In this document: piece after piece, positions 17,942-27,007 of the stretch
Layout: each line of letters starts with the position of its first letter
Numbering within the stretch: the first letter of the stretch is position 1
Origin: Lewinellaceae bacterium
Lineage (GTDB): Bacteria > Bacteroidota > Bacteroidia > Chitinophagales > Saprospiraceae
Length of the DNA: 64,000 bases
Assembly (NCBI GenBank): GCA_020636095.1
Contig: JACJYN010000002.1
Coordinates: 186,001 to 250,000, forward strand
Direction of reading: 5' to 3'
Program-made: the position numbers and the translations under genes
Notes under the pieces: generated by a model
Told to the model about the DNA's origin: nothing
Seen by the model: only the letters and a program-made list of their open reading frames with translations
Databases searched by the model: none

Positions 17942-18634
17942 ATGCTAAAGGTAACCATCAACCTGGACATCAATAAGAATCTCTACCTCAAGAACCCCGA
18001 GAAAACAAAGCTGGGGAAGCGGATCGTGCAGCACAGCATCCGGCTGATAGATGAAATGGGGTTAGAGAGCTTTACTTTCAAAAAGCTGGCAGAACAGATC
18101 GGTTCCACCGAAGCCTCCATTTATCGCTATTTTGAAAACAAACACCTGCTCTTCGTTTATCTGGTAAACTGGTACTGGGAGTGGATGAAGTTCCGCGTCA
18201 GTTTCTTCACCATGAATATAAGCGAACCCAAAGAACAGCTGGAAAATGCGATCCGCGTCATCGTAGACACGGCACAACGCAGTACTTCCATCGACTATGT
18301 AGACACGGAGGCACTGCACCGCATCATGGTCACAGAAGGCCCCAAAGCATACCACAAGAAAAATGTAGACGAAGAAAACAAGGAGGGGTTTTTCCTCTCT
18401 TACAAGGCTTTATGCGGTAAGATTGCCGATATAATAATGGATGTAAACCCGGAGTTCATCTACCCCCGCTCCCTGGCCAGCACTTTACTGGAGACCGCTA
18501 ACAACAACATATACTTCGCTCAGCACCTGCCCCGGCTCACCGACATCCGCTACGAAAAAGGCTACCTCGAGGAAGTGGTGCGCATGCTCTTCACCTTCGC
18601 TATGGGCTGCATTTATGGAGCTGGCAGGAAGTAG
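17942..18634 (+). CDS. TetR/AcrR-family transcriptional regulator
   Basis: 230 residues. Helix-turn-helix region near residues 25-75: KRIVQHSIRLIDEMGLESFTFKKLAEQIGSTEASIYRYFENKHLLFVYL, the typical TetR N-terminal fold with the recognition helix STEASIYRYF. The C-terminal ligand-binding part is all-helical and specific to this protein. No neighbouring efflux or metabolic operon gives a hint of the ligand; both sides are occupied by inverted-repeat elements. Confidence 0.85.
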   Translation: MLKVTINLDINKNLYLKNPEKTKLGKRIVQHSIRLIDEMGLESFTFKKLAEQIGSTEASIYRYFENKHLLFVYLVNWYWEWMKFRVSFFTMNISEPKEQLENAIRVIVDTAQRSTSIDYVDTEALHRIMVTEGPKAYHKKNVDEENKEGFFLSYKALCGKIADIIMDVNPEFIYPRSLASTLLETANNNIYFAQHLPRLTDIRYEKGYLEEVVRMLFTFAMGCIYGAGRK

Positions 18635-18694
18635 GCTCCTCAATAAGCACGAAGTAAGTTTTTGTGACGTTTCTCCTCCCGGCTCAAAACTCAG

Positions 18695-18854
18695 AGTATG
18701 TTTGGAGGCCGGGTTTGATGGCGAGAAGAGTCAATTATTTGATGAGATGAGGCGCTTTTTGCAGTTCGTACCTGAAAGGTACGGACAAAAGAAGCAACGA
18801 AATATCATCAAATAAGTGGCCTTCGTAGCCCAAAGATTGGCCTCCAAACATACT
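18695..18854. mobile_element. 160-bp TIR element, CTNAG group
   Basis: AGTATGTTTGGAGGCC at 18695 and GGCCTCCAAACATACT ending 18854 are perfectly inverted. The flanks are CTCAG (18690-18694) and CTCAA (18855-18859), four of five matching. The centre is GTACCTGAAAGGTAC. Its left 80 bases recur at 4551 inside the composite element. Confidence 0.8.
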
Positions 18855-18992
18855 CTCAAGGGCCTTTCGTTTATTGCAAAAAACACCCACCTTCTATGAA
18901 CTGATTTCAAAATCAATTGTTGGTAGTAAAACTATCAAATCAATGCCCGGGCTTGCAAAGCCTGAAAGGCGACAAACAAAAACAGTTTTACT

Positions 18993-20525
18993 ATGCATCT
19001 GAACACATCTTTAGAGCCTAAAGTACAGCCTCTTACGCCAGAACTTCCCACTCGTATCACCATTGCCAGCGGCGACGGCATTGGGCGAGAGATCATGGAC
19101 GCCACTTTATCCCTCCTGGACGCTGCCGGCGCCCAACTGGAATACGAAGAAATTGAGATCGGAAAGGAAGTGTACCTGAAAGGTAACTCTTCTGGCATCA
19201 GCCCGGAGGCATGGGAGGTGTTGCGCCGCAACAGCGCCTTTCTCAAGGGCCCGATCACTACCCCTCAGGGCGGAGGCTACAAAAGCCTCAACGTGACCAT
19301 CCGTAAGGCGATGGGGCTTTACGCCAATGTACGCCCCTGCCAGGCCTACACGCCCTATGTAGACAGCAATTTCCCGGAGATGGACCTGGTAGTAGTGCGG
19401 GAAAACGAGGAAGACCTCTACGCCGGCATCGAACACCAACAGACTACCGAAGTGGTGCAGTGCCTCAAGCTCGTTTCGCGCCCGGGATGCGAGCGCATCG
19501 TACGCTACGCCTTCGAATATGCCCGCGCTTACGGGCGCCACAAGGTAACCTGCATGACCAAGGACAATATCATGAAGCATACCGATGGCTTGTTTCACAA
19601 GGTATTCGATGAAGTGGCGCAGGAGTATCCCGATATCCAATCTGAACACTACATCATAGATATTGGCGCCGCCCTGCTGGCCGCCCGCCCTGAGCAGTTC
19701 GACGTAATCGTTACGCTCAATCTTTATGGCGACATCATTTCCGATATTACCGCTCAGGTCGCCGGCTCGGTAGGATTGGGCGGCTCCGCCAATATCGGCG
19801 ATACCATTGCTATGTTCGAGGCCATACACGGCTCGGCTCCGGATATCGCAGGCAAGGGTATTGCCAACCCTTCCGGCCTGATCCATGCCGCCTGCATGAT
19901 GCTCACGCATGTTGGCCAGCCCAGGGTCGCCGAGCGCGTACTGAACGCACTGCTCCGCACCCTCGAAGACGGCATCCATACCGCCGACCTTTATAACGAG
20001 GCTTATACCCGCTTCCGGGCGAGCACTCAGGAGTTCACCCAGGCCGTCATCGAACGCCTGGGCCAGGAGCCCAGAAAGCTCAAGCCCGCCGTCCTGGGCG
20101 ATAATGCGCAGCCGATTGAGATCAAAGTGAAACCCTACCTCGCAGCTAGTAAACAATTGGTAGGCGTGGATGTCTTCCTGGACTGGTCTGCCGGCCAACG
20201 CGACCCCAATGAACTGGGCCAGGCCCTGGAAAGAATCGCCGGAAAAAACCTGAAGTTGAAAATGATCACCAATCGGGGGGTAAAGGTTTACCCCAACGGC
20301 TTCCCGGAAACGTTCTGCACCGACCACTGGCGCTGCCGGTTCGTATCCGTGGATTCCAGGGTAAAACCCCTGGGCAACGGCATGGCGATCACCGCTCCGG
20401 TGTCTTACGATGAAGTAGTAGCGCTGCTCCAGCGGCTGGCCAACGAGGGATTGAACTTCATTAAAACCGAAAATCTCTACGAAATCAACGGCGAACGGGC
20501 ATACTCTTTGGGGCAGGGAGAGTGA
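18993..20525 (+). CDS. icd: NADP-dependent isocitrate dehydrogenase (Thermus-type long form)
   Basis: 510 residues. It oxidises isocitrate to 2-oxoglutarate in the TCA cycle. Seen: substrate-loop motif SLNVTIRKAMGLYANVRPC, VVRENEEDLYAGIEH, KDNIMKHTDGLF, LYGDIISDITAQVAGSVGLGGSANIGD and FEAIHGSAPDIAGKGIANPSG, all of the isopropylmalate/isocitrate dehydrogenase superfamily. A C-terminal extension of about 140 residues is typical of the Thermus-type IDH found in many Bacteroidota. The start at 18993 leaves a short leader before the TRITIASGDGIGRE opening. Monocistronic by spacing. Confidence 0.9.
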   Translation: MHLNTSLEPKVQPLTPELPTRITIASGDGIGREIMDATLSLLDAAGAQLEYEEIEIGKEVYLKGNSSGISPEAWEVLRRNSAFLKGPITTPQGGGYKSLNVTIRKAMGLYANVRPCQAYTPYVDSNFPEMDLVVVRENEEDLYAGIEHQQTTEVVQCLKLVSRPGCERIVRYAFEYARAYGRHKVTCMTKDNIMKHTDGLFHKVFDEVAQEYPDIQSEHYIIDIGAALLAARPEQFDVIVTLNLYGDIISDITAQVAGSVGLGGSANIGDTIAMFEAIHGSAPDIAGKGIANPSGLIHAACMMLTHVGQPRVAERVLNALLRTLEDGIHTADLYNEAYTRFRASTQEFTQAVIERLGQEPRKLKPAVLGDNAQPIEIKVKPYLAASKQLVGVDVFLDWSAGQRDPNELGQALERIAGKNLKLKMITNRGVKVYPNGFPETFCTDHWRCRFVSVDSRVKPLGNGMAITAPVSYDEVVALLQRLANEGLNFIKTENLYEINGERAYSLGQGE

Positions 20526-20850
20526 GTGGAATTCGGAATTCGGAATTCGGAAGCCGAACGCAGTGAGGCCCCGTACCGAGTATAACGAGGTCGGGGGCGG
20601 AATTCGGAGTTCGGAAGGGGGAAGCTTGCCCGGGCGAGGCATGAGGACGGGTGGGAAGGGGGAAGGCGGAAGTGGGAAGGCGGAAGGCGGAAGTGGGAAG
20701 TCAGGCTACCCTTCCAGCCTCGTACATCCTGCCTGCCCGGCCGTGGCCTCATGGGCAGGCAGGCGTACACAACCCCAGCCCATCCTGTCCAGCGTTCGAC
20801 TGAACGTTCAGCCGAACGGAACCTGCGAATTGCGAACAGGCCCGGTTGGT
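20526..20850. repeat. GGAATTCGGAAG-type dispersed repeat and GC hairpin
   Basis: Starts right after the icd stop with GGAATTCGGAATTCGGAAG, then GAACGCAGTGAGGC and many GGCGGAAGTGGGAAG words. The combination matches, in reverse, the sequence at 930-1030. Around 20728-20766 a hairpin CCTGCCTGCCCGGCCG/GGGCAGGCAGG resembles that at 5851. GCGTACACAACCCCAGCCCA after it recurs near 42393. Confidence 0.7.
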
Positions 20851-21639
20851 TTACACCTCCACGACTCCCTCGAAGACCAGTTGTGCCGGGCCGCAAAGCC
20901 ATACATCCGTAAAGCCGTCGGAATGAGGGGTGAAACGCACCTCCAGCCGGCCGCCTTGGGTTTGAATGGGAATAGCCTGTGGCCCCTCGCCGGGTTGCCG
21001 GAGGTAATAGGCTATGGCCGAAGCGGTTACGCCTGTGCCACAGGAGAGGGTTTCATCCTCCACACCGCGTTCGTAGGTGGCTACAGCGATACCGTCTGTG
21101 GCAGGTTCTACAAAGTTGACATTCGTGCCTTCTTTTTTGAAACGCGCCGAGTAACGCACCTCGCGTCCTCTCTGCAAGACGTCTGTCTGTTCCAGGGCGT
21201 CCACAAATACTACGTAATGGGGGGAGCCGGTATTCAGAAAGTAGAATCCGGCTCCCTTTTCTATATTATTCACATCCCCCATCTTGAGTTCCACCCATCC
21301 ATCGGGCCGGATGCGGGCTTCGTGTGGCCCGTCGACAGCAATAAAGCGGCCGTGCTCTTTTATGAGGCCGAGCTGCCGGGCAAAGGCAACAATACAGCGG
21401 CCGCCATTGCCACACATGCTGCCTTCGCCGCCATCGGCATTGAAGTACACCATTTCGAAATCGAAATCGGGGTTGTACTGCAGGAGGATAAGGCCGTCAG
21501 CGCCGATGCCAAACCGGCGATGGCAGAGCCGGGCGATACTTTTCCGGTCGCTGCGTTGCAGGTAGTGTTGGCTACGCTGGTCGACCATAATGAAGTCATT
21601 ACCGGCGCCCTGGTATTTGTAGAAGGGTAACTTTTGCAT
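20851..21639 (-). CDS. dapF: Diaminopimelate epimerase
   Basis: 262 residues counted from ATG at 21639 (MQKLPFYKYQGAGNDF). Interconverts LL- and meso-diaminopimelate for lysine and peptidoglycan synthesis, in the cytosol. The two catalytic cysteines are visible: C76 in GSMCGNGGRC and C200 in DETLSCGTGVTAS. I prefer 21639 because homologs begin with this type of sequence; the upstream in-frame ATG at 21660 lies in the end of an inserted element and would add only element-encoded residues (MNFEQTL). Expression may now depend on signals in or beyond that element. Confidence 0.93.
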   Translation of the reverse strand: MQKLPFYKYQGAGNDFIMVDQRSQHYLQRSDRKSIARLCHRRFGIGADGLILLQYNPDFDFEMVYFNADGGEGSMCGNGGRCIVAFARQLGLIKEHGRFIAVDGPHEARIRPDGWVELKMGDVNNIEKGAGFYFLNTGSPHYVVFVDALEQTDVLQRGREVRYSARFKKEGTNVNFVEPATDGIAVATYERGVEDETLSCGTGVTASAIAYYLRQPGEGPQAIPIQTQGGRLEVRFTPHSDGFTDVWLCGPAQLVFEGVVEV

Positions 21640-21642
21640 AAG

Positions 21643-21800
21643 CGTTTGTTCAAAATTCAATCAATGGGCTCCAAGCGGCAAATTTTGTCCTGCACTGCGT
21701 TAAAAAGCCTCGCCATACCTTCCAGGTATGCCTATGTTTTTTGCCTTGTTCAGAACAAAATTTTTTCGCTTTCGCCTCATCATCGAAATTTGAACAAACG
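21643..21800. mobile_element. 158-bp TIR element at the dapF start
   Basis: CGTTTGTTCAAAATTC at 21643 pairs with GAAATTTGAACAAACG ending 21800, with one mismatch. ATAAG flanks both sides (21638-21642 and 21801-21805). The centre is CATACCTTCCAGGTATG. The left flank overlaps the first bases of dapF. Confidence 0.8.
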
Positions 21801-21843
21801 ATAAGCGTTTTGGGTTCCTGGACAACTCTGGCCCACGAAATTA

Positions 21844-21956
21844 CTGGACGTTGGACGGCCTCAGGGCAGGGTGAAGCCGGAAATCGGAAAAACAGGCGCC
21901 GGGCGCCCATTCAGGGCCCTATTCCCACTTCAAACGGAGACACGCCCCAGGTCCAG
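21844..21956. repeat. CTGGAC-type inverted-repeat element
   Basis: Begins CTGGACGTTGGACGG and ends GGTCCAG. The interior GGAAAAACAGG, CGCCCATT and GGGCCCT words match the element at 30644-30776 in order, so the two are copies of one family. Confidence 0.6.
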
Positions 21957-21974
21957 TTAGTCAAAGAAAAATTT

Positions 21975-22211
21975 CTATTTGCCCGTAGTAATCCCGGTGG
22001 TGTCCATCCGGCTACTATCCACCGAAGTGGCTTCCTGTTTCAACGGATCTTCAATGCCAAGGGGCACATCCAATGTATAGTGCCGGTAGGCAATGACGAC
22101 CAACAGAAACAAGATCAGCCCCGCCCCGAACAGGGAGAATTTCCAGCCCCAGATATTGCCGATGTACTCCCCGTCGAAAGGGTCCTTCTTTTCTTCTTTT
22201 TCGTTCATCAT
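21975..22211 (-). CDS. Small single-helix membrane protein (78 aa)
   Basis: MMNEKEEKKDPFDGEYIGNI is a charged N-terminus, followed by one membrane helix (FSLFGAGLILFLLVVIAYRH) and a polar tail rich in S and T. I do not recognise the family. It diverges from the DUF6660-like gene, and no partner is obvious. ATG at 22208 is an equal alternative start. Confidence 0.55.
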   Translation of the reverse strand: MMNEKEEKKDPFDGEYIGNIWGWKFSLFGAGLILFLLVVIAYRHYTLDVPLGIEDPLKQEATSVDSSRMDTTGITTGK

Positions 22212-22304
22212 ATTTTATTGAAGTACACAAAGATAAGCAGGCAGCCAATATGCCAGGAGCTTCCCGTTGCAATTTCGCCAACAATCTATTAATTTTGCAG
22301 GCCA

Positions 22305-22655
22305 ATGCAAATATTCCTAGCTACTATACTATCTTTTTTAATGCTGATCCTTTCTCTGGCGCCCTGCATAGACAGCCTGGCCTGTGATGCACAAAATCCT
22401 AGCGCAGGGGTACAGGAATTGCGGCATGCTGAAGAAGGCCGGCGCTGTGGAAAAACCGATCACGAGCGAGGCGCTCAGGATAGCCAATGCCCGCCGGCAT
22501 GTCATTGCGCCTGCTGCAGCTCGCTGGCAGTTTTGGAGTTTGCAAAGCAGGCCTCACCCTTATTTAGTTTTGAGACGAGGAAGCCTCGCCCAGCCTTCAG
22601 AAGCTATCAATTTGACTTTCATAACCTCATCTGGCATCCCCCACAGTTAGGTTAG
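22305..22655 (+). CDS. DUF6660-like small secreted protein
   Basis: 116 residues with an N-terminal hydrophobic signal (MQIFLATILSFLMLILSLAPC) followed by CIDSLAC and, in the second half, a cysteine/histidine cluster HCACCSS. Small proteins of this form occur in Bacteroidota just upstream of TonB receptors for copper or other heavy metals, as here. The Cys/His cluster suits metal binding; that is inferred from composition and context only. Confidence 0.6.
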   Translation: MQIFLATILSFLMLILSLAPCIDSLACDAQNPSAGVQELRHAEEGRRCGKTDHERGAQDSQCPPACHCACCSSLAVLEFAKQASPLFSFETRKPRPAFRSYQFDFHNLIWHPPQLG

Positions 22656-22776
22656 TGGCCAACTTTTCTCTTTCTCGACTCAATTCATCTGAGTGCTACT
22701 AACCAGGCAGTCCGGTTCAATCTGGCGTTACTCTTGGTACTAACCTCTAACAAGGTTCAGCAATAAAAAACACTTC

Positions 22777-25350
22777 ATGAACATTAAAAAATTCTGTCTG
22801 TGCCTGTGCACAGCGCTGTTACAATTTTCCATACTATTCGCCCAAAGCACATACCCTGTCGGCGATACCGTCCGCATTCACGTCGACGGCGTGTGCGGCA
22901 TGTGCAAGGAACGCATTGAAAATGCGGCGTTGAAAACTGTTGGCATCCGTTTTGCCAACTGGGATATTCTCTCCAAAACCTTGATGGCAACCCGCTCTCC
23001 GGAGCCCTTCGACGAGGCGGAGTTGCACCGCAACGTAAGCCTTGCCGGCCATGATACCGATAAGATGAACGCTACGGACGAAGCCTACGAATCGCTCCAC
23101 GCCTGCTGCAAATATCGCAACGAAGCGGTTCGAAACGCCCACCGCGTGGAGGGCAATACCGTTCGCGCCTATCTCGGCGGTGTCGTTTATGAAGCGGAAG
23201 AGAAGCGGCGCCGTATTCCGCTACCCGGGGCCAGCATTCGGTGGTTGAATACGAACGAGGGCGCCTCCACCAATGAAGAAGGGCGTTTCGAGATGCCCTG
23301 GAATGCCCAAACCGATCAAGTGGTCATCAGCTTTATCGGTTTCGGGTCGGACACCATACAAGTAAAGGAAGATTTCGACCTGGAGATTGTCCTGCGCACC
23401 GGCGCCCTCCTAAGTACGGTAGAAGTTAACTACCGCCGAAGGACCACGGAAACTTCCTTTATAAGCTCCATCAAGGTACAGCAGATCGGCGAGAAGGAAC
23501 TGATGAAGGCGGCTTGCTGCAACCTGTCGGAAAGCTTCGAGACCAACCCTTCCGTCGATGTTTCCTTCACCGATGCAGTGACCGGGGCCCGGCAAATCGA
23601 AATGCTGGGGCTGTCCGGCCCCTACGTACAGATCACCCGCGAGAATATGCCCGATGTGCGCGGCCTGTCGGCCATCTACGGGCTCACCTATACAGCCGGC
23701 CCCTGGGTAGAAAGTATGCAGCTCAACAAAGGCATGGGCTCGGTGGCCAATGGTTTTGAAAGCATCGCCGGGCAGATCAATGTGGAACTGCGCAAACCGG
23801 AGCGCGGCGACCGCCTCTATCTCAATCTCTACGGCAACCAGATGGGGCGCCTGGAGGGCAACGCCAACCTTCGGCAACCCATCAATGAGCATTGGGATTC
23901 CGGCCTGTTACTGCACGTCAAAAACCAGAAAATGGGTAGGGATATCGACCGCAATGACGACGGCTTTATGGATATGCCCGAAAGTGAGCAATATATAGCG
24001 GTGAACCGCTGGAAATACCACGGCGACAACGGGCTGGAAGCGCAGTTCGGCGTCAAAGGGGCTTACATCGACGACATCAGTGGACAGCACGGAGGCGGCA
24101 CGGAGGCGCACAGCGGCCATGGCGGCCACTGGGGCGCCCGAATCACCACCCGCCGCCTGGAGGGTTGGTTTAAGATGGGCAAAGTGTTTCCGGAAAAGCC
24201 CTACGCCAGCCTGGGTTTCCAGTTATCGGGAACCTACCACGGCCAGGACGCCTATTTCGGCCTGCGTTCTTACGATGCGGAACAGTCTTCCGCCTACGCC
24301 AACCTGATCTATCAGAGTAACTTTGGGGACACGCAGCATCAGTTCAAAACCGGCGCCAGCTTTCAGTGGGATCAGTACGATGAGCGGTTAGCCGGCGCCG
24401 GCTATACCCGCAATGAATGGGCGCCGGGGGGGTTCCTGGAATACACCTACCAGCCGGCGGATCAATTTACCGCTGTAGCCGGCCTGCGGGCGGATTATCA
24501 CAATCTGTTTGGTGCTTTTCTTACGCCACGCCTTCATTTGCGTTATGCATTGGCCGAAGCAGCCGTGCTGCGCGCATCTGCCGGGAGGGGCCAGCGCACC
24601 GCCAGTATCTTTGCCGAAAATATCGGCGCACTGGCTTCCGCCCGCGATATCGTAATCAAGGCGGGAAACCCGGAAAAACCCTACGGCCTGGATGCTGAAG
24701 TGGCCTGGAACTACGGCCTCAACTTCACCCAGGGTTTTAAAGCGGGGAAACGCCACGGCGAACTCAACCTCGATGCTTTTTACACCACTTTTGTCAATCA
24801 GGTAGTGGTGGATTACGACCGAAACCCGCGCGAACTAAACTTTTACAACTTGCAGGGCCGGTCTTATTCCACCAGCCTGCAGGCGCAGGTAGATATGGAA
24901 TTGCTCACTCGCTGGGATATCCGCCTGGCGTACCGCTTCAATGATGTACGAGTAAGTTACGCGGATGGCGCCTTGCAAAAACCACTCGTGGCGCGCCACC
25001 GTGCATTTATCAACATGGCTTACGAGACAACTACGGCCTGGAAATTTGATTTTACACTGAACTGGCAGGGCGCCAAACGCATCCCTTCCACCGCCGATAA
25101 TCCGCCGGCATTCCAGCGCCCGGCATACTCTCCCGATTTTTTACTGGCCAACGCTCAGATAAGCAAGCAATGGCGGGAACGCTTCGAAATTTACCTCGGC
25201 GCCGAAAACCTGTTCGACTTCATCCAGGCCGATCCAATTATTGCTAATGAGGACCCTTTTGGCCCCTACTTCGACAGTTCTCTGGCCTGGGGGCCGGTAT
25301 TTGGCAGAAATGTTTACGTTGGCCTGCGGTACCGGATTGGGAAGGAGTGA
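22777..25350 (+). CDS. TonB-dependent receptor with N-terminal heavy-metal (HMA-like) domain
   Basis: 857 residues. A signal peptide is followed by an HMA-like segment (VRIHVDGVCGMCKERIENAAL, with the metal-binding CxxC at C40/C43) to about residue 100, then a CarboxypepD_reg-like beta-sandwich (LPGASIRWLNTNEGASTNEEGRF), the plug (RQIEMLGLSGPYVQITREN, ESIAGQINVELRKP) and a barrel ending in an aromatic-rich strand. A His-rich loop (GQHGGGTEAHSGHGGHWG) sits in an extracellular or periplasmic loop around residue 440. Together with the DUF6660-like neighbour this suggests uptake or sensing of copper or a similar metal; the exact ion is inferred, not shown. Confidence 0.88.
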   Translation: MNIKKFCLCLCTALLQFSILFAQSTYPVGDTVRIHVDGVCGMCKERIENAALKTVGIRFANWDILSKTLMATRSPEPFDEAELHRNVSLAGHDTDKMNATDEAYESLHACCKYRNEAVRNAHRVEGNTVRAYLGGVVYEAEEKRRRIPLPGASIRWLNTNEGASTNEEGRFEMPWNAQTDQVVISFIGFGSDTIQVKEDFDLEIVLRTGALLSTVEVNYRRRTTETSFISSIKVQQIGEKELMKAACCNLSESFETNPSVDVSFTDAVTGARQIEMLGLSGPYVQITRENMPDVRGLSAIYGLTYTAGPWVESMQLNKGMGSVANGFESIAGQINVELRKPERGDRLYLNLYGNQMGRLEGNANLRQPINEHWDSGLLLHVKNQKMGRDIDRNDDGFMDMPESEQYIAVNRWKYHGDNGLEAQFGVKGAYIDDISGQHGGGTEAHSGHGGHWGARITTRRLEGWFKMGKVFPEKPYASLGFQLSGTYHGQDAYFGLRSYDAEQSSAYANLIYQSNFGDTQHQFKTGASFQWDQYDERLAGAGYTRNEWAPGGFLEYTYQPADQFTAVAGLRADYHNLFGAFLTPRLHLRYALAEAAVLRASAGRGQRTASIFAENIGALASARDIVIKAGNPEKPYGLDAEVAWNYGLNFTQGFKAGKRHGELNLDAFYTTFVNQVVVDYDRNPRELNFYNLQGRSYSTSLQAQVDMELLTRWDIRLAYRFNDVRVSYADGALQKPLVARHRAFINMAYETTTAWKFDFTLNWQGAKRIPSTADNPPAFQRPAYSPDFLLANAQISKQWRERFEIYLGAENLFDFIQADPIIANEDPFGPYFDSSLAWGPVFGRNVYVGLRYRIGKE

Positions 25351-25513
25351 GGGGGGCCTCCTACGCTGAAGCTTCGGCGGCTGAAAGAAGTCGGAAGGGG
25401 GAAGGGGGAGGTATGCCCCAGCATATCCAAGATCTAATCCCGTACGTTACCCCTAGCCTTGAACGCAAAAATTTATTAACTTGAAATTTTGTTACACAGA
25501 ACTCGTTTGTAAG

Positions 25514-25547
25514 AAGAGCGCCTTGAGCCGATAACGCTCTTTTTTCA
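25514..25547 (+). terminator. Hairpin plus T-run upstream of htrA
   Basis: AAGAGCG and CGCTCTT form a stem around a 17-base loop, followed by six T. It ends about 36 bases before the htrA start. It may end the receptor transcript or sit in the htrA leader. Confidence 0.5.
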
Positions 25548-25582
25548 AAACGTAAAAGTAATCACTGTACAGACGACGAAAC

Positions 25583-27007
25583 ATGAAGCAGTACATTATG
25601 ATGGGGGCCAGTTCACTGCTCAGCGCTTTGCTGGCCATTCTGATCTATCAATTTTTTGAGCATCCCAGAGAAGTCATCATCCGGGAAACGGTACCCGCCC
25701 GTTATACCAACTTCGACCCGATGGATGTGAGTAAGCAACGCCATTTTCTTTCCTCTTCGCCCACCGATTTCACTACGGCAGCACGGGCGGTGACTCCGGC
25801 GGTAGTCAATATCAAGACCATTCAGGGCGGCGGAGGGTTTGACTTCTGGGGTGGCAATACAATGGGTTCCGCTTCCGGTTCCGGCGTGATCATTTCCCCG
25901 GATGGATTTATTGTAACGAATAACCACGTTATCGAGGATAGCGACGAAATCCAGGTGACACTCAACGATAAGCGGGATTTCGCGGCCGAGCTCATCGGAA
26001 CGGACCCTTCCACCGACCTGGCCCTGATCAAGATAAAGGCTAAAGGCCTGCATTTTTTGGAATTCGGCAATTCTGACTCTCTGCATGTGGGCGAATGGGT
26101 GATCGCTGTGGGCAACCCTTTCAACCTGGAGTCGACCGTAACCGCGGGCATTGTCAGCGCCAAGGGGCGCAGCATCGATATCCTGGAGGGGCAAGACCGC
26201 ATCGAGTCGTTCATACAGACCGACGCTGCCGTCAATCCGGGGAACAGTGGAGGCGCTCTGGTGAACACCAACGGAGAACTGATCGGCATCAATACCGCCA
26301 TCATTACCCGTTCGGGCCGTTACGAAGGTTACTCTTTTGCGGTGCCATCCAATCTGGCGCGCAAGGTGATCCGCGACCTTAAAGACTTCGGGCTGGTGCA
26401 ACGGGGCATCCTCGGCGTCTTCATCGACGAAATCACCAACGAGCGAGCGCAAGAGCTGGGATTAAAGGCCGTTGAAGGGGTTTTCGTCACTCGCGTAACG
26501 CCGGGCAGCGGAGCCGATGACGCCGGCCTGCGAAAAGGCGATGTGATCATCGGCATCAACGGCGTGGTCACCAAAACACTGCCGGAAATGCAGGAGCAGT
26601 TGGGCCGATACCGCCCCGGCAACAGCGTGACGGTAGATTTCATCCGCAAGGGCAAAAAGAGTACGGCCAATGTGCTGCTGAAAAACAAGAGCAACAGTAC
26701 CGCCATCGTCACGGAAAAGAACGTCGATGTGCTTACCGACCTGGGCTTCGAACTGCGGGAACTCACCCGCGAAGAACGCCGTAGGCTCAAAACCAACGGG
26801 GTCAAAGTGATCAGCATCTACCGCGGTAGCCGTATCGAACGCACCAATATGGATCCGGGCTTCATTATCACCAAGATCGATAACAAACCGGTGGAATCAC
26901 TGGATGCCCTGGTGGAAGACTTCTCTAATGCCACCGGCAAAGTGATGCTGGAGGGAATCTACGAAAGTTATCCGGGAGAGTATTATTATGCGTTTCCTGT
27001 TGATTAA
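25583..27007 (+). CDS. HtrA/Deg-family serine endoprotease (copy 1)
   Basis: 474 residues, envelope quality-control protease. An N-terminal membrane anchor or signal (SSLLSALLAILIYQFF), a trypsin-like domain with the complete triad H115 (TNNHVIED), D145 (PSTDLALI) and S222 (GNSGGAL), then one clear PDZ domain (GVFVTRVTPGSGADDAGLRKGD) and a second, weaker PDZ-like domain to the C-terminus. Its last 20 bases overlap the start of the patatin gene, so translation is likely coupled. A paralog with the same layout and the same C-terminal GIYE..PG.YYYAF motif lies at 56905-58422. Confidence 0.93.
   Translation: MKQYIMMGASSLLSALLAILIYQFFEHPREVIIRETVPARYTNFDPMDVSKQRHFLSSSPTDFTTAARAVTPAVVNIKTIQGGGGFDFWGGNTMGSASGSGVIISPDGFIVTNNHVIEDSDEIQVTLNDKRDFAAELIGTDPSTDLALIKIKAKGLHFLEFGNSDSLHVGEWVIAVGNPFNLESTVTAGIVSAKGRSIDILEGQDRIESFIQTDAAVNPGNSGGALVNTNGELIGINTAIITRSGRYEGYSFAVPSNLARKVIRDLKDFGLVQRGILGVFIDEITNERAQELGLKAVEGVFVTRVTPGSGADDAGLRKGDVIIGINGVVTKTLPEMQEQLGRYRPGNSVTVDFIRKGKKSTANVLLKNKSNSTAIVTEKNVDVLTDLGFELRELTREERRRLKTNGVKVISIYRGSRIERTNMDPGFIITKIDNKPVESLDALVEDFSNATGKVMLEGIYESYPGEYYYAFPVD

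Noticed and set aside
18690..18859. Operator palindrome for the adjacent TetR regulator
   Set aside because: The inverted sequence is the end of a repeated element also present at 4551, so it is not a specific operator.
19107..20642. 511-codon open frame on the minus strand opposite icd
   Set aside because: Its sequence is the mirror of a well-conserved dehydrogenase, has no signal or motif of its own and arises from high GC at third positions.
21643..21660. ATG at 21660 as the dapF start
   Set aside because: It lies inside the element end; the family-typical N-terminus begins at 21639.
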